Of a stretch of 64,000 nt of DNA, positions 34,313-42,585 are shown one piece after another. Position 1 is the stretch's first letter. Each line of letters begins with the position of its first letter. The position numbers and the translations under genes are program-made. Origin of the DNA: Candidatus Amarolinea dominans (GTDB lineage Bacteria; Chloroflexota; Anaerolineae; SSC4; Amarolineaceae); the NCBI GenBank assembly GCA_016719785.1, contig JADJYJ010000003.1:620001-684000 (forward strand). Direction: 5' to 3'. Below the pieces are notes generated by a model. It was not told where the DNA came from and searched no databases. It saw only the letters and a list, made by a program, of their open reading frames with translations.

Positions 34313-35710
34313 ATGAAGACAGCCAAAAACGTTGCTCTGCTCGATTACGGGTTGCTGGTTCTGACAGCAACTCTGATTGGTATTGGCTTCATCATGATTT
34401 TTAGCTCCAGCTACCAGCAGTCGGTGATGCGTTTCGAGTTGTCGCCCACCTATTTTGCGCAGCGCCAACTGCAATGGATTGTGGTCGGTACGGTGGCGAT
34501 GTTGGCCTGTGCTCTGGTGAATTATCATCTGCTCGAACGCTACGCGACTCCCCTGTTGGGCACGATCCTGCTCCTGCTCGTGGCCGTGCTGCTCTTTGGC
34601 GAGGATATCTACGGCGCCAGGCGCACCCTGGCCGGTGGGTCGGTGCAGCCCGGCGAGGCCGCGAAGCTCATCATGATCATTTACGCCTCGGCCTGGCTCA
34701 CCAGTAAGGGGGAGAAGATCAAACTGATCTCCTATGGCTTGCTGCCCTTTAGCGTCGTTTTGGGCATCGTGGCCGGGTTGATTATTCTGGAGCCGAACCT
34801 CAGCACCGCGCTGCTGATTACCATCACTGCGATGACGATGTTCTTCATCGCCGGCGCCACGCTGCGTCAGGTGATCGTGTGTGTGGCGATCTTCTTACTC
34901 ACCTGCGGCCTGCTCTTTACGCGCTATCCCCATGCGCGCGAGCGCATTACGCAGATGATCAGCGCGGGCGGTGATCCCAGCCAGGGCACGAACGAGCAGG
35001 CGCAGCAGTTTGGCGACGCCTTCAAGAACGGCGGTCTGTTGGGCCGCGGCCTGGGCAATGGCGATCTCAAGACGAACATGCCGCTACCCTGGACTGACGG
35101 CATCGTGTCGGTCATCGGTGAGGAGTTCGGCTTGCCGGGCACTCTGTTCGTGGTGGCGCTTTACCTGGGATTGACCTTTCGCGGGCTGCGCATCGCTTCG
35201 CAGGCCGCGGACGGCTTCGGTTTCCTGTTGGCGTTTGGCATTACCATCTGGCTGGTCTATCAGGCCATCGTGCATGTGGCCGCGGCCACTGGGTTGGGGC
35301 CGCTCACCGGCGTGACGCTGCCCTTCGTCAGCTATGGCGGGTCGTCGCTGGTGATCAACATGTCAGCCATCGGCATTTTGATGAGTATCGCCCAGGGCAC
35401 AGGGCAGGGCAAAAATTGGAAAGGGGCAGCGGTCAATGCGCGTTTTGATTTCTGGCGGGGGTACGGGCGGCCACGTCTATCCGGCCCTCGCCGTCTTCCA
35501 GGCACTGCAAGCACGACTCGACGCCGCACCGGCGGACGCCACATCCCGCGACCAGCCCCGCGCGGCGCAGTCATCAGCAGCGGCCGCGCCGCGCCGCGCA
35601 GTGCCGCCGTCAGCGGCGGACGCGCCGCCCCACGCCGCGCCGCGCCGCGTCGCCAGTTGGCCGCCGCCGCCCGTCTCTTCGGCCGCCGTCGCCCTTTACG
35701 TCGGCAGTGA
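34313..35710 (+). CDS. ftsW: SEDS septal glycosyltransferase FtsW with overlapping C-terminal tail
   Basis: Start ATG 34313 (MKTAKNVALLDYGLLVLTAT), 13 nt after murD. About ten TM helices; conserved segments include QRQLQWIVVGTVAML, GSVQPGEAAKLIMIIYASAW, ILEPNLSTALLI, RGLGNGDLKTNMPLPWTDGIVSVIGEEFG and PFVSYGGSSLVINMSAIGIL. FtsW polymerises lipid II at the septum with FtsI. The family core ends near residue 365, but the frame stays open for ~92 more codons inside murG, giving a Pro/Arg/Gly-rich tail (RRTGGRHIPRPAPRG...). Whether that tail is made is unknown. Confidence 0.93.
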   Translation: MKTAKNVALLDYGLLVLTATLIGIGFIMIFSSSYQQSVMRFELSPTYFAQRQLQWIVVGTVAMLACALVNYHLLERYATPLLGTILLLLVAVLLFGEDIYGARRTLAGGSVQPGEAAKLIMIIYASAWLTSKGEKIKLISYGLLPFSVVLGIVAGLIILEPNLSTALLITITAMTMFFIAGATLRQVIVCVAIFLLTCGLLFTRYPHARERITQMISAGGDPSQGTNEQAQQFGDAFKNGGLLGRGLGNGDLKTNMPLPWTDGIVSVIGEEFGLPGTLFVVALYLGLTFRGLRIASQAADGFGFLLAFGITIWLVYQAIVHVAAATGLGPLTGVTLPFVSYGGSSLVINMSAIGILMSIAQGTGQGKNWKGAAVNARFDFWRGYGRPRLSGPRRLPGTASTTRRRTGGRHIPRPAPRGAVISSGRAAPRSAAVSGGRAAPRRAAPRRQLAAAARLFGRRRPLRRQ

Positions 35711-36698
35711 GGACGGCGTGGAGCGCGACCTGGCGATGCGTGCCGGGCTGTCCTACCGGGCCATTGCCACCGGTCAACTGCGGGGACGGGCGCCCTGGAC
35801 CGCCGCGGCCAACCTGCTGCGCATGGCGCACGGGGCGCGGCAGAGCGCCGCGCTCCTGCGTGAGTTTCAGCCGCAGGTCTGTTTTGTGACCGGCGGCTAC
35901 GTCTGCACCCCGGTCGCGTGGGCCGCCAAGCGCATGGGCGTGCCTGTTCTGATCTATTTGCCCGACCTGACGCCGGGCCTGGCGATTCGAGCCTTGAGCC
36001 TGCTGGCCGCGCGGGTGGCGGTCTCGTTTCCTGAAGTGGCGCCGTGGTTCCCCGGCAAGGCGGTTGTCACCGGCTATCCGTTGCGGCCAGAACTGCACGC
36101 GGCAGCCGCCGACCGGCCCGGCGCCCGCGCTCATTTCAACCTGGCGCCGGATTTGCCGGTCTTGCTGGTGTTTGGGGGCAGTCGCGGCGCCCGCAGCATC
36201 AATCAGGCGTTGCTGGCCGCCCTGCCCGCGTTGGTCGGGCAGATGCAGGTCGTTCACATCAGCGGCACGCTCGACTGGCCGCAGGTCGAGGCGCAGGCAG
36301 CGGCCTTGCCAGAGTCGGTGCGGGCGCACTACCACGGCTTCGCCTACCTGCACGATGACATGGCCCTGGCCCTGGCCGCGGCCGACCTGGTGGTGGCCCG
36401 CGCCGGCGCCTCCACCCTGGGGGAATTTCCCCTGTTGGGGCTGCCGGCCATCCTGGCGCCTTACCCGTATGCCGGGCAGCATCAGGACGCCAACGCCGAT
36501 TACCTGGTGCAGCGCGGCGCGGCCGTCAAACTGGGTGATGGCGAGCTGAGCACCCGCCTGGCGCCGCTGCTGCTCGACCTGGTGCAGGATCGCACCCGTT
36601 TAGGGCAGATGGCGCAGCAGGCCGCCAGCCTGGCGCGACCGCAGGCGGCAGAGGCCATCGTGGATGAGCTGTTGAGATTGGGAGCATCGCATGGCTGA
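35436..36698 (+). CDS. murG: UDP-GlcNAc:lipid I N-acetylglucosaminyltransferase MurG with low-complexity insertion
   Basis: A 420-residue GT-B enzyme, longer than the usual ~360. MRVLISGGGTGGHVYPALAV is the conserved start. Residues about 29-84 are an Ala/Pro/Arg-rich insertion (AAPRRAVPPSAADAPPHAAP) before ALYVGSEDGVERDLAMRAG, where the family normally continues. The C-terminal domain has LLVFGGSRGARSINQAL, GFAYLHDDMALALAAADLVV and RAGASTLGEFPLLGLPAILAPY. It adds GlcNAc to lipid I to make lipid II. The first 275 bp overlap the ftsW frame. Confidence 0.94.
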   Translation: MRVLISGGGTGGHVYPALAVFQALQARLDAAPADATSRDQPRAAQSSAAAAPRRAVPPSAADAPPHAAPRRVASWPPPPVSSAAVALYVGSEDGVERDLAMRAGLSYRAIATGQLRGRAPWTAAANLLRMAHGARQSAALLREFQPQVCFVTGGYVCTPVAWAAKRMGVPVLIYLPDLTPGLAIRALSLLAARVAVSFPEVAPWFPGKAVVTGYPLRPELHAAAADRPGARAHFNLAPDLPVLLVFGGSRGARSINQALLAALPALVGQMQVVHISGTLDWPQVEAQAAALPESVRAHYHGFAYLHDDMALALAAADLVVARAGASTLGEFPLLGLPAILAPYPYAGQHQDANADYLVQRGAAVKLGDGELSTRLAPLLLDLVQDRTRLGQMAQQAASLARPQAAEAIVDELLRLGASHG

Positions 36699-37338
36699 GA
36701 CCGATGTCCAGGGCATACGCATTGCCCTTGTCACCATTTTCTTGATCGCCATTGCCATGGCCTCCGGTTATCGTCGGGGCACGTTGCGGGAAGCGGCGAC
36801 TACCGTGCTTCTCGCCTTTTTTGCTTCGCTGCCTTCGACCCCGCTGGGCGTTAGTCTTGTAGATTCCTTGAATTCCATTGCGCGCCAGGTCAAGGCGGTT
36901 GGATTTCAACTACAGGTGCTCATTCCTGGCATGCCCGATGCAAAGGCCGCGGTGAATACACTGAAAGACTGGCGTCTGATTCCCCTCCAGCAGCAGGAAG
37001 CGTTCATCTTCATTGTTTTCCTGGCAGGCATCTTTCTTGCCTATCGGGCAGGCAACATTGTTTTGACGTCGAAAAGAAGCCCGCCGTCAATGGGCGGCGC
37101 GCTGATGGGGTTGTTCAACGCGTACATCCTGGGACTGGTCCTGTTGCCCGACCTGCCGCGGGCCGTGCCGGCTCCCCAGGTCATCATGAACGGTAAGGAA
37201 TTGACGCGGCAGGCCACTGAAACCTTCGCGCAGGTGGCGACGAGCATTGGCGTCACATTCTCGGCCGACAACATTCTGTTCGGGATCATCCTGTTGGTGG
37301 CGGTTTTGATGTACTGGGCGGTCGGCGAGCTGCGTTGA
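36691..37338 (+). CDS. Integral membrane protein in dcw cluster, CvpA-like (first of pair)
   Basis: A 215-residue protein with about four TM helices (ALVTIFLIAIAMASGYRRGT, AFIFIVFLAGIFLAYRAGN, GGALMGLFNAYILGLVLL, ILFGIILLVAVLMYWAVG). Its start overlaps the murG stop by 8 nt. The R-G motif after helix 1 (SGYRRGTLREAATTVLLAFF) recalls CvpA-type membrane proteins (GxxRGxxxE). No catalytic motif. It is paired with the similar-topology protein at 37351; a role in division or envelope synthesis is inferred from position only. Confidence 0.65.
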   Translation: MAETDVQGIRIALVTIFLIAIAMASGYRRGTLREAATTVLLAFFASLPSTPLGVSLVDSLNSIARQVKAVGFQLQVLIPGMPDAKAAVNTLKDWRLIPLQQQEAFIFIVFLAGIFLAYRAGNIVLTSKRSPPSMGGALMGLFNAYILGLVLLPDLPRAVPAPQVIMNGKELTRQATETFAQVATSIGVTFSADNILFGIILLVAVLMYWAVGELR

Positions 37339-37350
37339 GGGTGATAACTC

Positions 37351-37869
37351 ATGGGACCGATTGAAGCGCTCTGGGGCATCGTGGTGATCTTCTTCGTGAT
37401 GATCAGCATCGTGCGCGGCTACAACAAGGAGCTTGGCTCGACTGTGTTGATCCTGGTGGCGCTGGTGGCCCTGAAGCTGCTGGATGGCCCGCTGACGACC
37501 GCGGTCAAGGCCGTTTTTCGCGGCGACAGCCAAAACCTGGCCCTGATGGTCACTTTTCAGGCGGTTTTCATTTTGATCGTCTTCGCCGGTTACTCCGGCG
37601 AAACCCTGATCTTCAGAGGCCAGCCGCGGCGCGGCAGCTCAGGACTGTTTTTCAATATCGTTTTCGGACTTGTCAACGGCATCCTGGTGGCCGGGACCTT
37701 GTGGCATTACATGGCTCTCTACAAATATCCACTGCCCAAGAGCATACTCGATGCCACGAAGCTATCGGATTTTGCCAAGGCCGCGCCCGCACATCTGCCC
37801 CCGACGTTGCCGGTAACGGCCCTGGTGGCGCTGCTTCTTTTTCTGATCATCCTGCGGGTGCGGAAGTAG
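37351..37869 (+). CDS. Integral membrane protein in dcw cluster, CvpA-like (second of pair)
   Basis: A 172-residue protein with about four TM helices. IEALWGIVVIFFVMISIVRGYNKELG is a CvpA/colicin V production-like N-terminus (helix then RGxxKE). Then NLALMVTFQAVFILIVFAGY, FFNIVFGLVNGILVAGTLWH and TALVALLLFLIILRVRK. Thirteen nt after the previous gene and 7 nt before murC. The pair may be an ancient duplication; function unknown. Confidence 0.65.
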   Translation: MGPIEALWGIVVIFFVMISIVRGYNKELGSTVLILVALVALKLLDGPLTTAVKAVFRGDSQNLALMVTFQAVFILIVFAGYSGETLIFRGQPRRGSSGLFFNIVFGLVNGILVAGTLWHYMALYKYPLPKSILDATKLSDFAKAAPAHLPPTLPVTALVALLLFLIILRVRK

Positions 37870-37876
37870 GGCGGCC

Positions 37877-39349
37877 ATGCCAACGAACGAACGCAGCGCC
37901 TGGCGCACCTGGCTGGGACAGCCGCCGGGCAAAACCCCGCCCCGGCTCCATCTGATCGGCATTGGCGGCAGCGGCCTGGCGGCCATTGCTCGGGTTCTTT
38001 TACAACGGGGGTTTCGTGTGTCCGGCTCGGATCGGCAAGAGAGCGCGACCCTGGCCGAATTGCGCAGCCTGGGCGCCACGGCTTTCGTGGGGCACGCCGC
38101 GGCGCAGGTGGCGGGCGCTGACCTGGTCTTGATCTCCTCGGCGGTGCCGCCGGATAACCCTGAGGTGACCGCGGCGCAGGCGGCCGGCGTCCCGGTCGTC
38201 AAGCGCCAGGACTTCTTGGGGCCATTGCTCCACGAGCAGACGCTGATCGCCGTGGCCGGTACGCATGGCAAGACCACAACGACCGGCATGGTGGCGACCA
38301 TCCTGATCGGCGCGGGGCGTCAGCCAGGCTTCATCGTGGGCGGGCTGGTGCGCAACCTGGGCGTCAATGCGGCCGCCGGCGCCGGGCAGGTCTTTGCCAT
38401 CGAGGCCGATGAGTATGACCACATGTTTTGGGGCTTGCATCCCACGGTGGCGATCATCACCAATGCCGAATGGGACCATCCTGATTGCTACCCGACGGCG
38501 GCTCTGTTCGCCCAGGCGTTCGACCGCTTCATGCGCCAGGTGCGGCCGGGCGGGTGGCTGGTGGCCTGCGCGGATGACCCTGGCGCGCAGCAGTTGGCGG
38601 CCGCGTACGCAACTGACGGCGGGCAGGTGGTGCATTACGGTCTCACGTCAGGGTCTTTACTACACGCAACAGAGGTTGATCTGCTGGCTGATGGCGGTAG
38701 TCGGGCCGTGGTGTGGCAGGGAGCGGAGCTGATGGGCACGCTGCGCCTCCAGGCGCCTGGCATGCACAATGTGCGCAACGCCCTGGCCGCGTTGGCCGCC
38801 TGTCAATGTTTGGGGGTGGCGCCGGCCGTGGCGTTGGCTCAGTTAGCAGCCTATCGGGGCGCGGGCCGTCGTTTCGAGGCCAAAGGTGAGGTCAATGGCA
38901 TCCGGGTGTTCGATGACTATGCCCATCACCCCACTGAGATTCGCGCGACGCTGGCCGCGGCGCGTCACCTGGCGGGCGCGGGCCGTGTGTGGGCCTTCTT
39001 TCAGCCGCATACCTACAGCCGCACCCTGGCCCTGTGGGGCGACTTCTGCCGGGCCTTCGGTGATGCCGACCAGGTGCTCGTCACCGACATCTTCGCGGCG
39101 CGTGAAACCGATCACCTGGGCGTGAGCGGCGCCGGCCTGGCCGCGGCCATCGTGCATCCAGCCGTGCGCTACATCGCTCACCTGGAGGAGGCTGCCAACT
39201 ACCTGGCGCAGGAGATGCAGCCCGGTGATCTGCTCCTGACCCTGGGCGCGGGGGACGGCTACCTGGTGGGAGAGATGGTATTGCGCATAGTCAAAGAGCA
39301 TAACGGCACGAACGTTCGCCGCTCTCAGGACTTATCCACAAATGGGTAA
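37877..39349 (+). CDS. murC: UDP-N-acetylmuramate:L-alanine ligase MurC
   Basis: A 490-residue Mur ligase. HLIGIGGSGLAAIARVLLQR and VSGSDRQESATLAEL mark the N-terminal domain; AVAGTHGKTTTTGMVATIL is the ATP loop; FAIEADEYDHMFWGLHP, NAEWDHPDCYPT and FDDYAHHPTEIRATLAAAR, FQPHTYSRTLAL are MurC signatures. It ligates L-Ala to UDP-MurNAc, the first peptide step. The 3' end contains a perfect DnaA box, and the murB promoter begins right after the stop. Confidence 0.95.
   Translation: MPTNERSAWRTWLGQPPGKTPPRLHLIGIGGSGLAAIARVLLQRGFRVSGSDRQESATLAELRSLGATAFVGHAAAQVAGADLVLISSAVPPDNPEVTAAQAAGVPVVKRQDFLGPLLHEQTLIAVAGTHGKTTTTGMVATILIGAGRQPGFIVGGLVRNLGVNAAAGAGQVFAIEADEYDHMFWGLHPTVAIITNAEWDHPDCYPTAALFAQAFDRFMRQVRPGGWLVACADDPGAQQLAAAYATDGGQVVHYGLTSGSLLHATEVDLLADGGSRAVVWQGAELMGTLRLQAPGMHNVRNALAALAACQCLGVAPAVALAQLAAYRGAGRRFEAKGEVNGIRVFDDYAHHPTEIRATLAAARHLAGAGRVWAFFQPHTYSRTLALWGDFCRAFGDADQVLVTDIFAARETDHLGVSGAGLAAAIVHPAVRYIAHLEEAANYLAQEMQPGDLLLTLGAGDGYLVGEMVLRIVKEHNGTNVRRSQDLSTNG
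39332..39340 (+). other. Single consensus DnaA box in the end of murC
   Basis: TTATCCACA, the 9-bp high-affinity DnaA box, overlaps the last murC codons, 10 nt before the -35 of the murB promoter. It is isolated: I see no cluster of boxes, AT-rich unwinding element or dnaA/dnaN gene, so it is not an origin. It could titrate DnaA or tune the murB promoter. Confidence 0.5.
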
Positions 39350-39350
39350 A

Positions 39351-39378
39351 TTGACCTTTTGCGGACTTGGTGTATAAT
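39351..39378 (+). promoter_or_regulatory. Internal dcw promoter before murB
   Basis: TTGACC (39351-39356) and TATAAT (39373-39378) are 16 bp apart, immediately after the murC stop. The predicted start near 39385 lies downstream of the ATG at 39377, which raises a start-codon question for murB. Confidence 0.7.
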
Positions 39379-40324
39379 GATTTTTGAGCTACACGCAAAA
39401 AACGAAACCGGATCACGTGACGCATTCGTCACGCGGGCGCAGGAGACTGGTTTCACGGTGACCCCTGATGTCCCACTTGCGGACTATACGACATTCAAGC
39501 TCGGCGGACCTGCCGATTTGCTGGTGATTGCCGAACGCATCACCGATTTGATCCGATTGGTCAACCTGGCGCGTGGCGCCGGTCTCCCTTTCTTTGTCCT
39601 GGGGGGCGGCAGCAACATTCTTGTCAGCGATGCAGGCGTGCGTGGCCTGGTCATTGTGAATCACTGCCGCCAGATTGCCGTGACTGGCACGACGGTGACC
39701 GCTGAGAGCGGCGCGCCGTTAGCCGGACTGGCTCGCCGCACCATTCGCCAGGGGTTGGGCGGCCTGCAATGGGCGGTCAGTGTGCCGGGAACCGTGGGCG
39801 GCGCGGTGATTGGTAACGCCGGCGCACACGGCGCTTGCATGGCCGACAACCTGGTCTCGGCCGAGGTGCTGGATGGGCAGGGCAACCTGACGCTGTGGGC
39901 GTTGGCTGATTTTGCCTATGCCTATCGGTTCAGCCGGCTCAAGCGCCCGGCGGACGCACAGACCCGCGGCGCGGTGGTGCTGACGGCCACCTTTCATCTG
40001 CAGGAGGCGGACCGCGCGGCCCTGGCTGAGCAAGCGGCGCGTTTTCTGGCTCACCGCCGTGCGACGCAGCCGGTGGAGGCCAGCGCCGGTTCTATGTTTC
40101 AGAACCCGCCGGGGGATTATGCCGGGCGCCTGATCGAAGCGGCCGGCCTGAAAGGGGTGCAGGTGGGCGGGGTGCAGTTCAGCCCGCTGCATGCCAATTT
40201 CATCGTCAACCTGGGGACGGGACGGGCGAGCGATGTCGTGGCCGCGATGGACCTGGCCCGCAGCCGTGTGCAGGCGCAGTTTGGCATCAGCCTGCAGCCG
40301 GAGATTTTGCTGGTTGGGGGGTAG
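39377..40324 (+). CDS. murB: UDP-N-acetylenolpyruvoylglucosamine reductase MurB
   Basis: FAD-dependent reductase that makes UDP-MurNAc. Motifs: PLADYTTFKLGGPADLLVIA, LGGGSNILVSDAGVRGLVI (FAD), GLGGLQWAVSVPGTVGGAVIGNAGAHGA, YRFSRLK and catalytic-region ASAGSMFQNPPGDYAGRLIEAAGLKG (type I-like Ser). Start uncertain: ATG 39377 lies within the -10 of the internal promoter, so transcripts from it would need GTG 39458 (close to PLADYTTF); read-through from murC would allow the ATG. The stop codon TAG falls at the edge of dispersed repeat copy B. Confidence 0.93.
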   Translation: MIFELHAKNETGSRDAFVTRAQETGFTVTPDVPLADYTTFKLGGPADLLVIAERITDLIRLVNLARGAGLPFFVLGGGSNILVSDAGVRGLVIVNHCRQIAVTGTTVTAESGAPLAGLARRTIRQGLGGLQWAVSVPGTVGGAVIGNAGAHGACMADNLVSAEVLDGQGNLTLWALADFAYAYRFSRLKRPADAQTRGAVVLTATFHLQEADRAALAEQAARFLAHRRATQPVEASAGSMFQNPPGDYAGRLIEAAGLKGVQVGGVQFSPLHANFIVNLGTGRASDVVAAMDLARSRVQAQFGISLQPEILLVGG

Positions 40325-40391
40325 GGGCATGGCCTTGCGCCTGCCCGCGTGGGCGACCGCAAGGGTGCGCCCCTACAAATTGAGAAGATAC
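40321..40391 (+). repeat. Dispersed palindromic element, copy B, starting at the murB stop
   Basis: About 70 bp from GTAGGGGCATGGCCTTGCGC to TTGAGAAGATAC, nearly identical to the reverse complement of 60172-60241. Inside, GTAGGGGC and GCCCCTAC are inverted, so a hairpin can form. The left terminal repeat seen in copy C is missing; the element begins exactly where murB ends. Confidence 0.85.
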
Positions 40392-40448
40392 CCCCAGGCC
40401 GCGAACCATTGACAGACAACGTGTGTGAAGGGGAGATGAGGAGTCGCC

Positions 40449-41585
40449 ATGAGTAGGCGCAAACTACGTGTCGGGGTATTGTTTGGTGGCAAATCGAGCG
40501 AGCATGATGTCTCGCTCGTTTCAGCGCGTTCGGTGATGGCTGCCATTGACAAGACCCGCTACGAGGTGGTGCCGATCGGCATCGAACGCGACGGGCATTG
40601 GCTGCGAGGCGGCGACCCGATGGCGCAGTTGACTGCGGGCGAGTATGCCAGCCCTCTGCCGGCTGCGCAGTTGGCCCAGGACGCGGCGCCCCCGCGCGTT
40701 GATTTCGCCTTCCTCGCGGGGGAGACGGCCGTGCAACTGGTGAACGGCGCGTCGTCACCGATGGCGCCGCAGGTTGACATCATCTTTCCGGTGCTGCACG
40801 GCCCCATGGGCGAGGATGGCACGGTGCAGGGCCTGCTCGATCTGGTCAACATCCCCTACGTGGGCTGCGGGGTGCTGGCTTCCGCGCTGGGCATGGACAA
40901 GTTGGTATGCAAGGCGGTCTTCGCGGCGCAGCGGTTGCCGCAAGTGCCCTATGTGGGCCTGCTGCGCCGGCGCTGGGAAGCGGAGCCAGACGCCGTACTC
41001 GCTGAACTGGAGGCGCAGTTGCCCTACCCGATGTTCGTCAAGCCGGCCAACATGGGTTCCAGTGTGGGCATCAGCAAGGCTCACAACCGCCTCGAGTTGG
41101 CGGCCGGTTTGCACGAGGCTGCGCGTTACGACCGCAAACTGGTGGTGGAGCAGGGTGTGGATGGCCGCGAGATCGAGTTGAGCGTGCTTGGCAACGATGA
41201 CGATGTGCTTGTCAGCCTGCCGGGCGAGGTGGTGCCGGGCAACGAATTCTATGACTATGCCGCCAAGTATCTGCTGGACAACTCACAACTGCTCATCCCC
41301 GCGCCGCTGACCCCGGCCTTGACCCAGGAGGCGCAGGCCCTGGCTCGCGCCGCGTACCTGGCGCTGGACGGGGCCGGCCTGGCCCGCGTGGATCTGCTGC
41401 TCGATCGCGGCAGTGAGCGCCTGTTCATTAACGAAATCAACACCATGCCCGGTTTTACCAGCATCAGCATGTACCCAAAGCTGTGGGAAGCCAGCGGCCT
41501 GGCGTACGGTGCGCTGATCGAGCGCTTGCTTGAGTTGGCCCTGGCGCGGCATGCCGATCGGCAGCGCAACGTCACAACGCGGTGA
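40449..41585 (+). CDS. ddl: D-alanine-D-alanine ligase
   Basis: A 378-residue ATP-grasp ligase. VGVLFGGKSSEHDVSLVSAR is the Ddl N-terminus; HGPMGEDGTVQGLLDLVNIPYVGCGVLAS, FVKPANMGSSVGISKA (grasp loop), VDGREIELSVLG and the metal/phosphate site FINEINTMPGFTSISMYPKLW complete the family pattern. It supplies D-Ala-D-Ala for MurF. GGGGAGATGAGGAG precedes the ATG. It follows repeat copy B and precedes ftsQ by 6 nt. Confidence 0.96.
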   Translation: MSRRKLRVGVLFGGKSSEHDVSLVSARSVMAAIDKTRYEVVPIGIERDGHWLRGGDPMAQLTAGEYASPLPAAQLAQDAAPPRVDFAFLAGETAVQLVNGASSPMAPQVDIIFPVLHGPMGEDGTVQGLLDLVNIPYVGCGVLASALGMDKLVCKAVFAAQRLPQVPYVGLLRRRWEAEPDAVLAELEAQLPYPMFVKPANMGSSVGISKAHNRLELAAGLHEAARYDRKLVVEQGVDGREIELSVLGNDDDVLVSLPGEVVPGNEFYDYAAKYLLDNSQLLIPAPLTPALTQEAQALARAAYLALDGAGLARVDLLLDRGSERLFINEINTMPGFTSISMYPKLWEASGLAYGALIERLLELALARHADRQRNVTTR

Positions 41586-41591
41586 GGGATT

Positions 41592-42458
41592 ATGCCTGGC
41601 AACAAGATCGCCCGGCAGCGTACGCCGGTGGCAACGGCGGGCCGTTTTCGCCGGCGCCGGCGTTTTCGCTCCAGCGTCGTGGGGGGCGCTGTGCAGTTGC
41701 GGCGGGAGATGTGGCGCGGCAGCGGTTGGCAGATCACCAAATGGCCGACGTTTCTGCTCATCGGCGCTTTGGCGGGCCTGCTCTATGTGATGGTGACCTT
41801 TGACAATTTCTATGTTTACCGCGCCGACATCCGGGGTACGAGCCTGCTCAGCGCCGACGAGATCTACCAGGCGGCCGGGATCGAGGGCTACAATGTCTTT
41901 TGGCTCGATGAGCAGACGCTGGCGGCCCGGATCCTGCGTCAACTGCCCTATGTGATCGGCGTTGATGCCCGGCTGCAACTGCCCAACCAGGTGCATTTGG
42001 TCATCACGGAGCGCCGTCCGCGTATCGCCTGGGAGACAAACCAGGGACAGGCCTGGGTGGATGAGCAGGGAGTTGCCCTGCCGCCGTTGCCGACGGCGCC
42101 GGCGCGGCCGCTGCTGCGACTGGTGGACTTGCAGCAGGCGACGATCGTGCCGCAGCCGGCGGGGCAGCCCCCCGTGATCGGCCCTGGCGGGCTACCGGTG
42201 GTACACATGCAGACGGAGGTGGTCCAGGCGCTGCTGACGCTGGCTACCCTGTTGCCGGGTACGCAAACCTTTTATTTCGATGCGCAGAACGGCCTGAATT
42301 TGCGGACAGCGGACGGCGCCAGCGTCATCTTCGGCACGAAGGGGGATCTGAATCGTAAAGTGGCTGTGCTGCAGGCCATTCAGGCCGAATGGAAAAAGAT
42401 GGGACGCACGCCGGCGCAAATTGACCTGCGCGTCGCTGAGCGACCCTATGTGCGCTAA
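41592..42458 (+). CDS. ftsQ: Cell division protein FtsQ/DivIB
   Basis: A 288-residue bitopic protein: a very basic cytoplasmic N-terminus (GRFRRRRRFR), one TM helix (WPTFLLIGALAGLLYVMVTF), a POTRA domain (FYVYRADIRGTSLLSADEIY..GYNVFWLDEQTLAARILRQL) and the FtsQ domain (LPNQVHLVITERRPRIAWET). It links FtsL/FtsB to the septal synthases. The POTRA/FtsQ order and its place between ddl and ftsA fix the call. Confidence 0.93.
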   Translation: MPGNKIARQRTPVATAGRFRRRRRFRSSVVGGAVQLRREMWRGSGWQITKWPTFLLIGALAGLLYVMVTFDNFYVYRADIRGTSLLSADEIYQAAGIEGYNVFWLDEQTLAARILRQLPYVIGVDARLQLPNQVHLVITERRPRIAWETNQGQAWVDEQGVALPPLPTAPARPLLRLVDLQQATIVPQPAGQPPVIGPGGLPVVHMQTEVVQALLTLATLLPGTQTFYFDAQNGLNLRTADGASVIFGTKGDLNRKVAVLQAIQAEWKKMGRTPAQIDLRVAERPYVR

Positions 42459-42585
42459 GGAATGAGAATTAAATAGGTGTCTGCTTTGGTGCTGTCTGTA
42501 TGCTCAGAATTTGCTCGGAACTGGACAGTTGAAAAATTCTCATCGCAAACGGAAGATCGCCCGCCTGCGCGGCGGCTGAGGAGTT

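Noticed and set aside
39332..39340. Replication origin at the DnaA box
   Set aside because: Only one box, no AT-rich unwinding region and no dnaA/dnaN neighbours.
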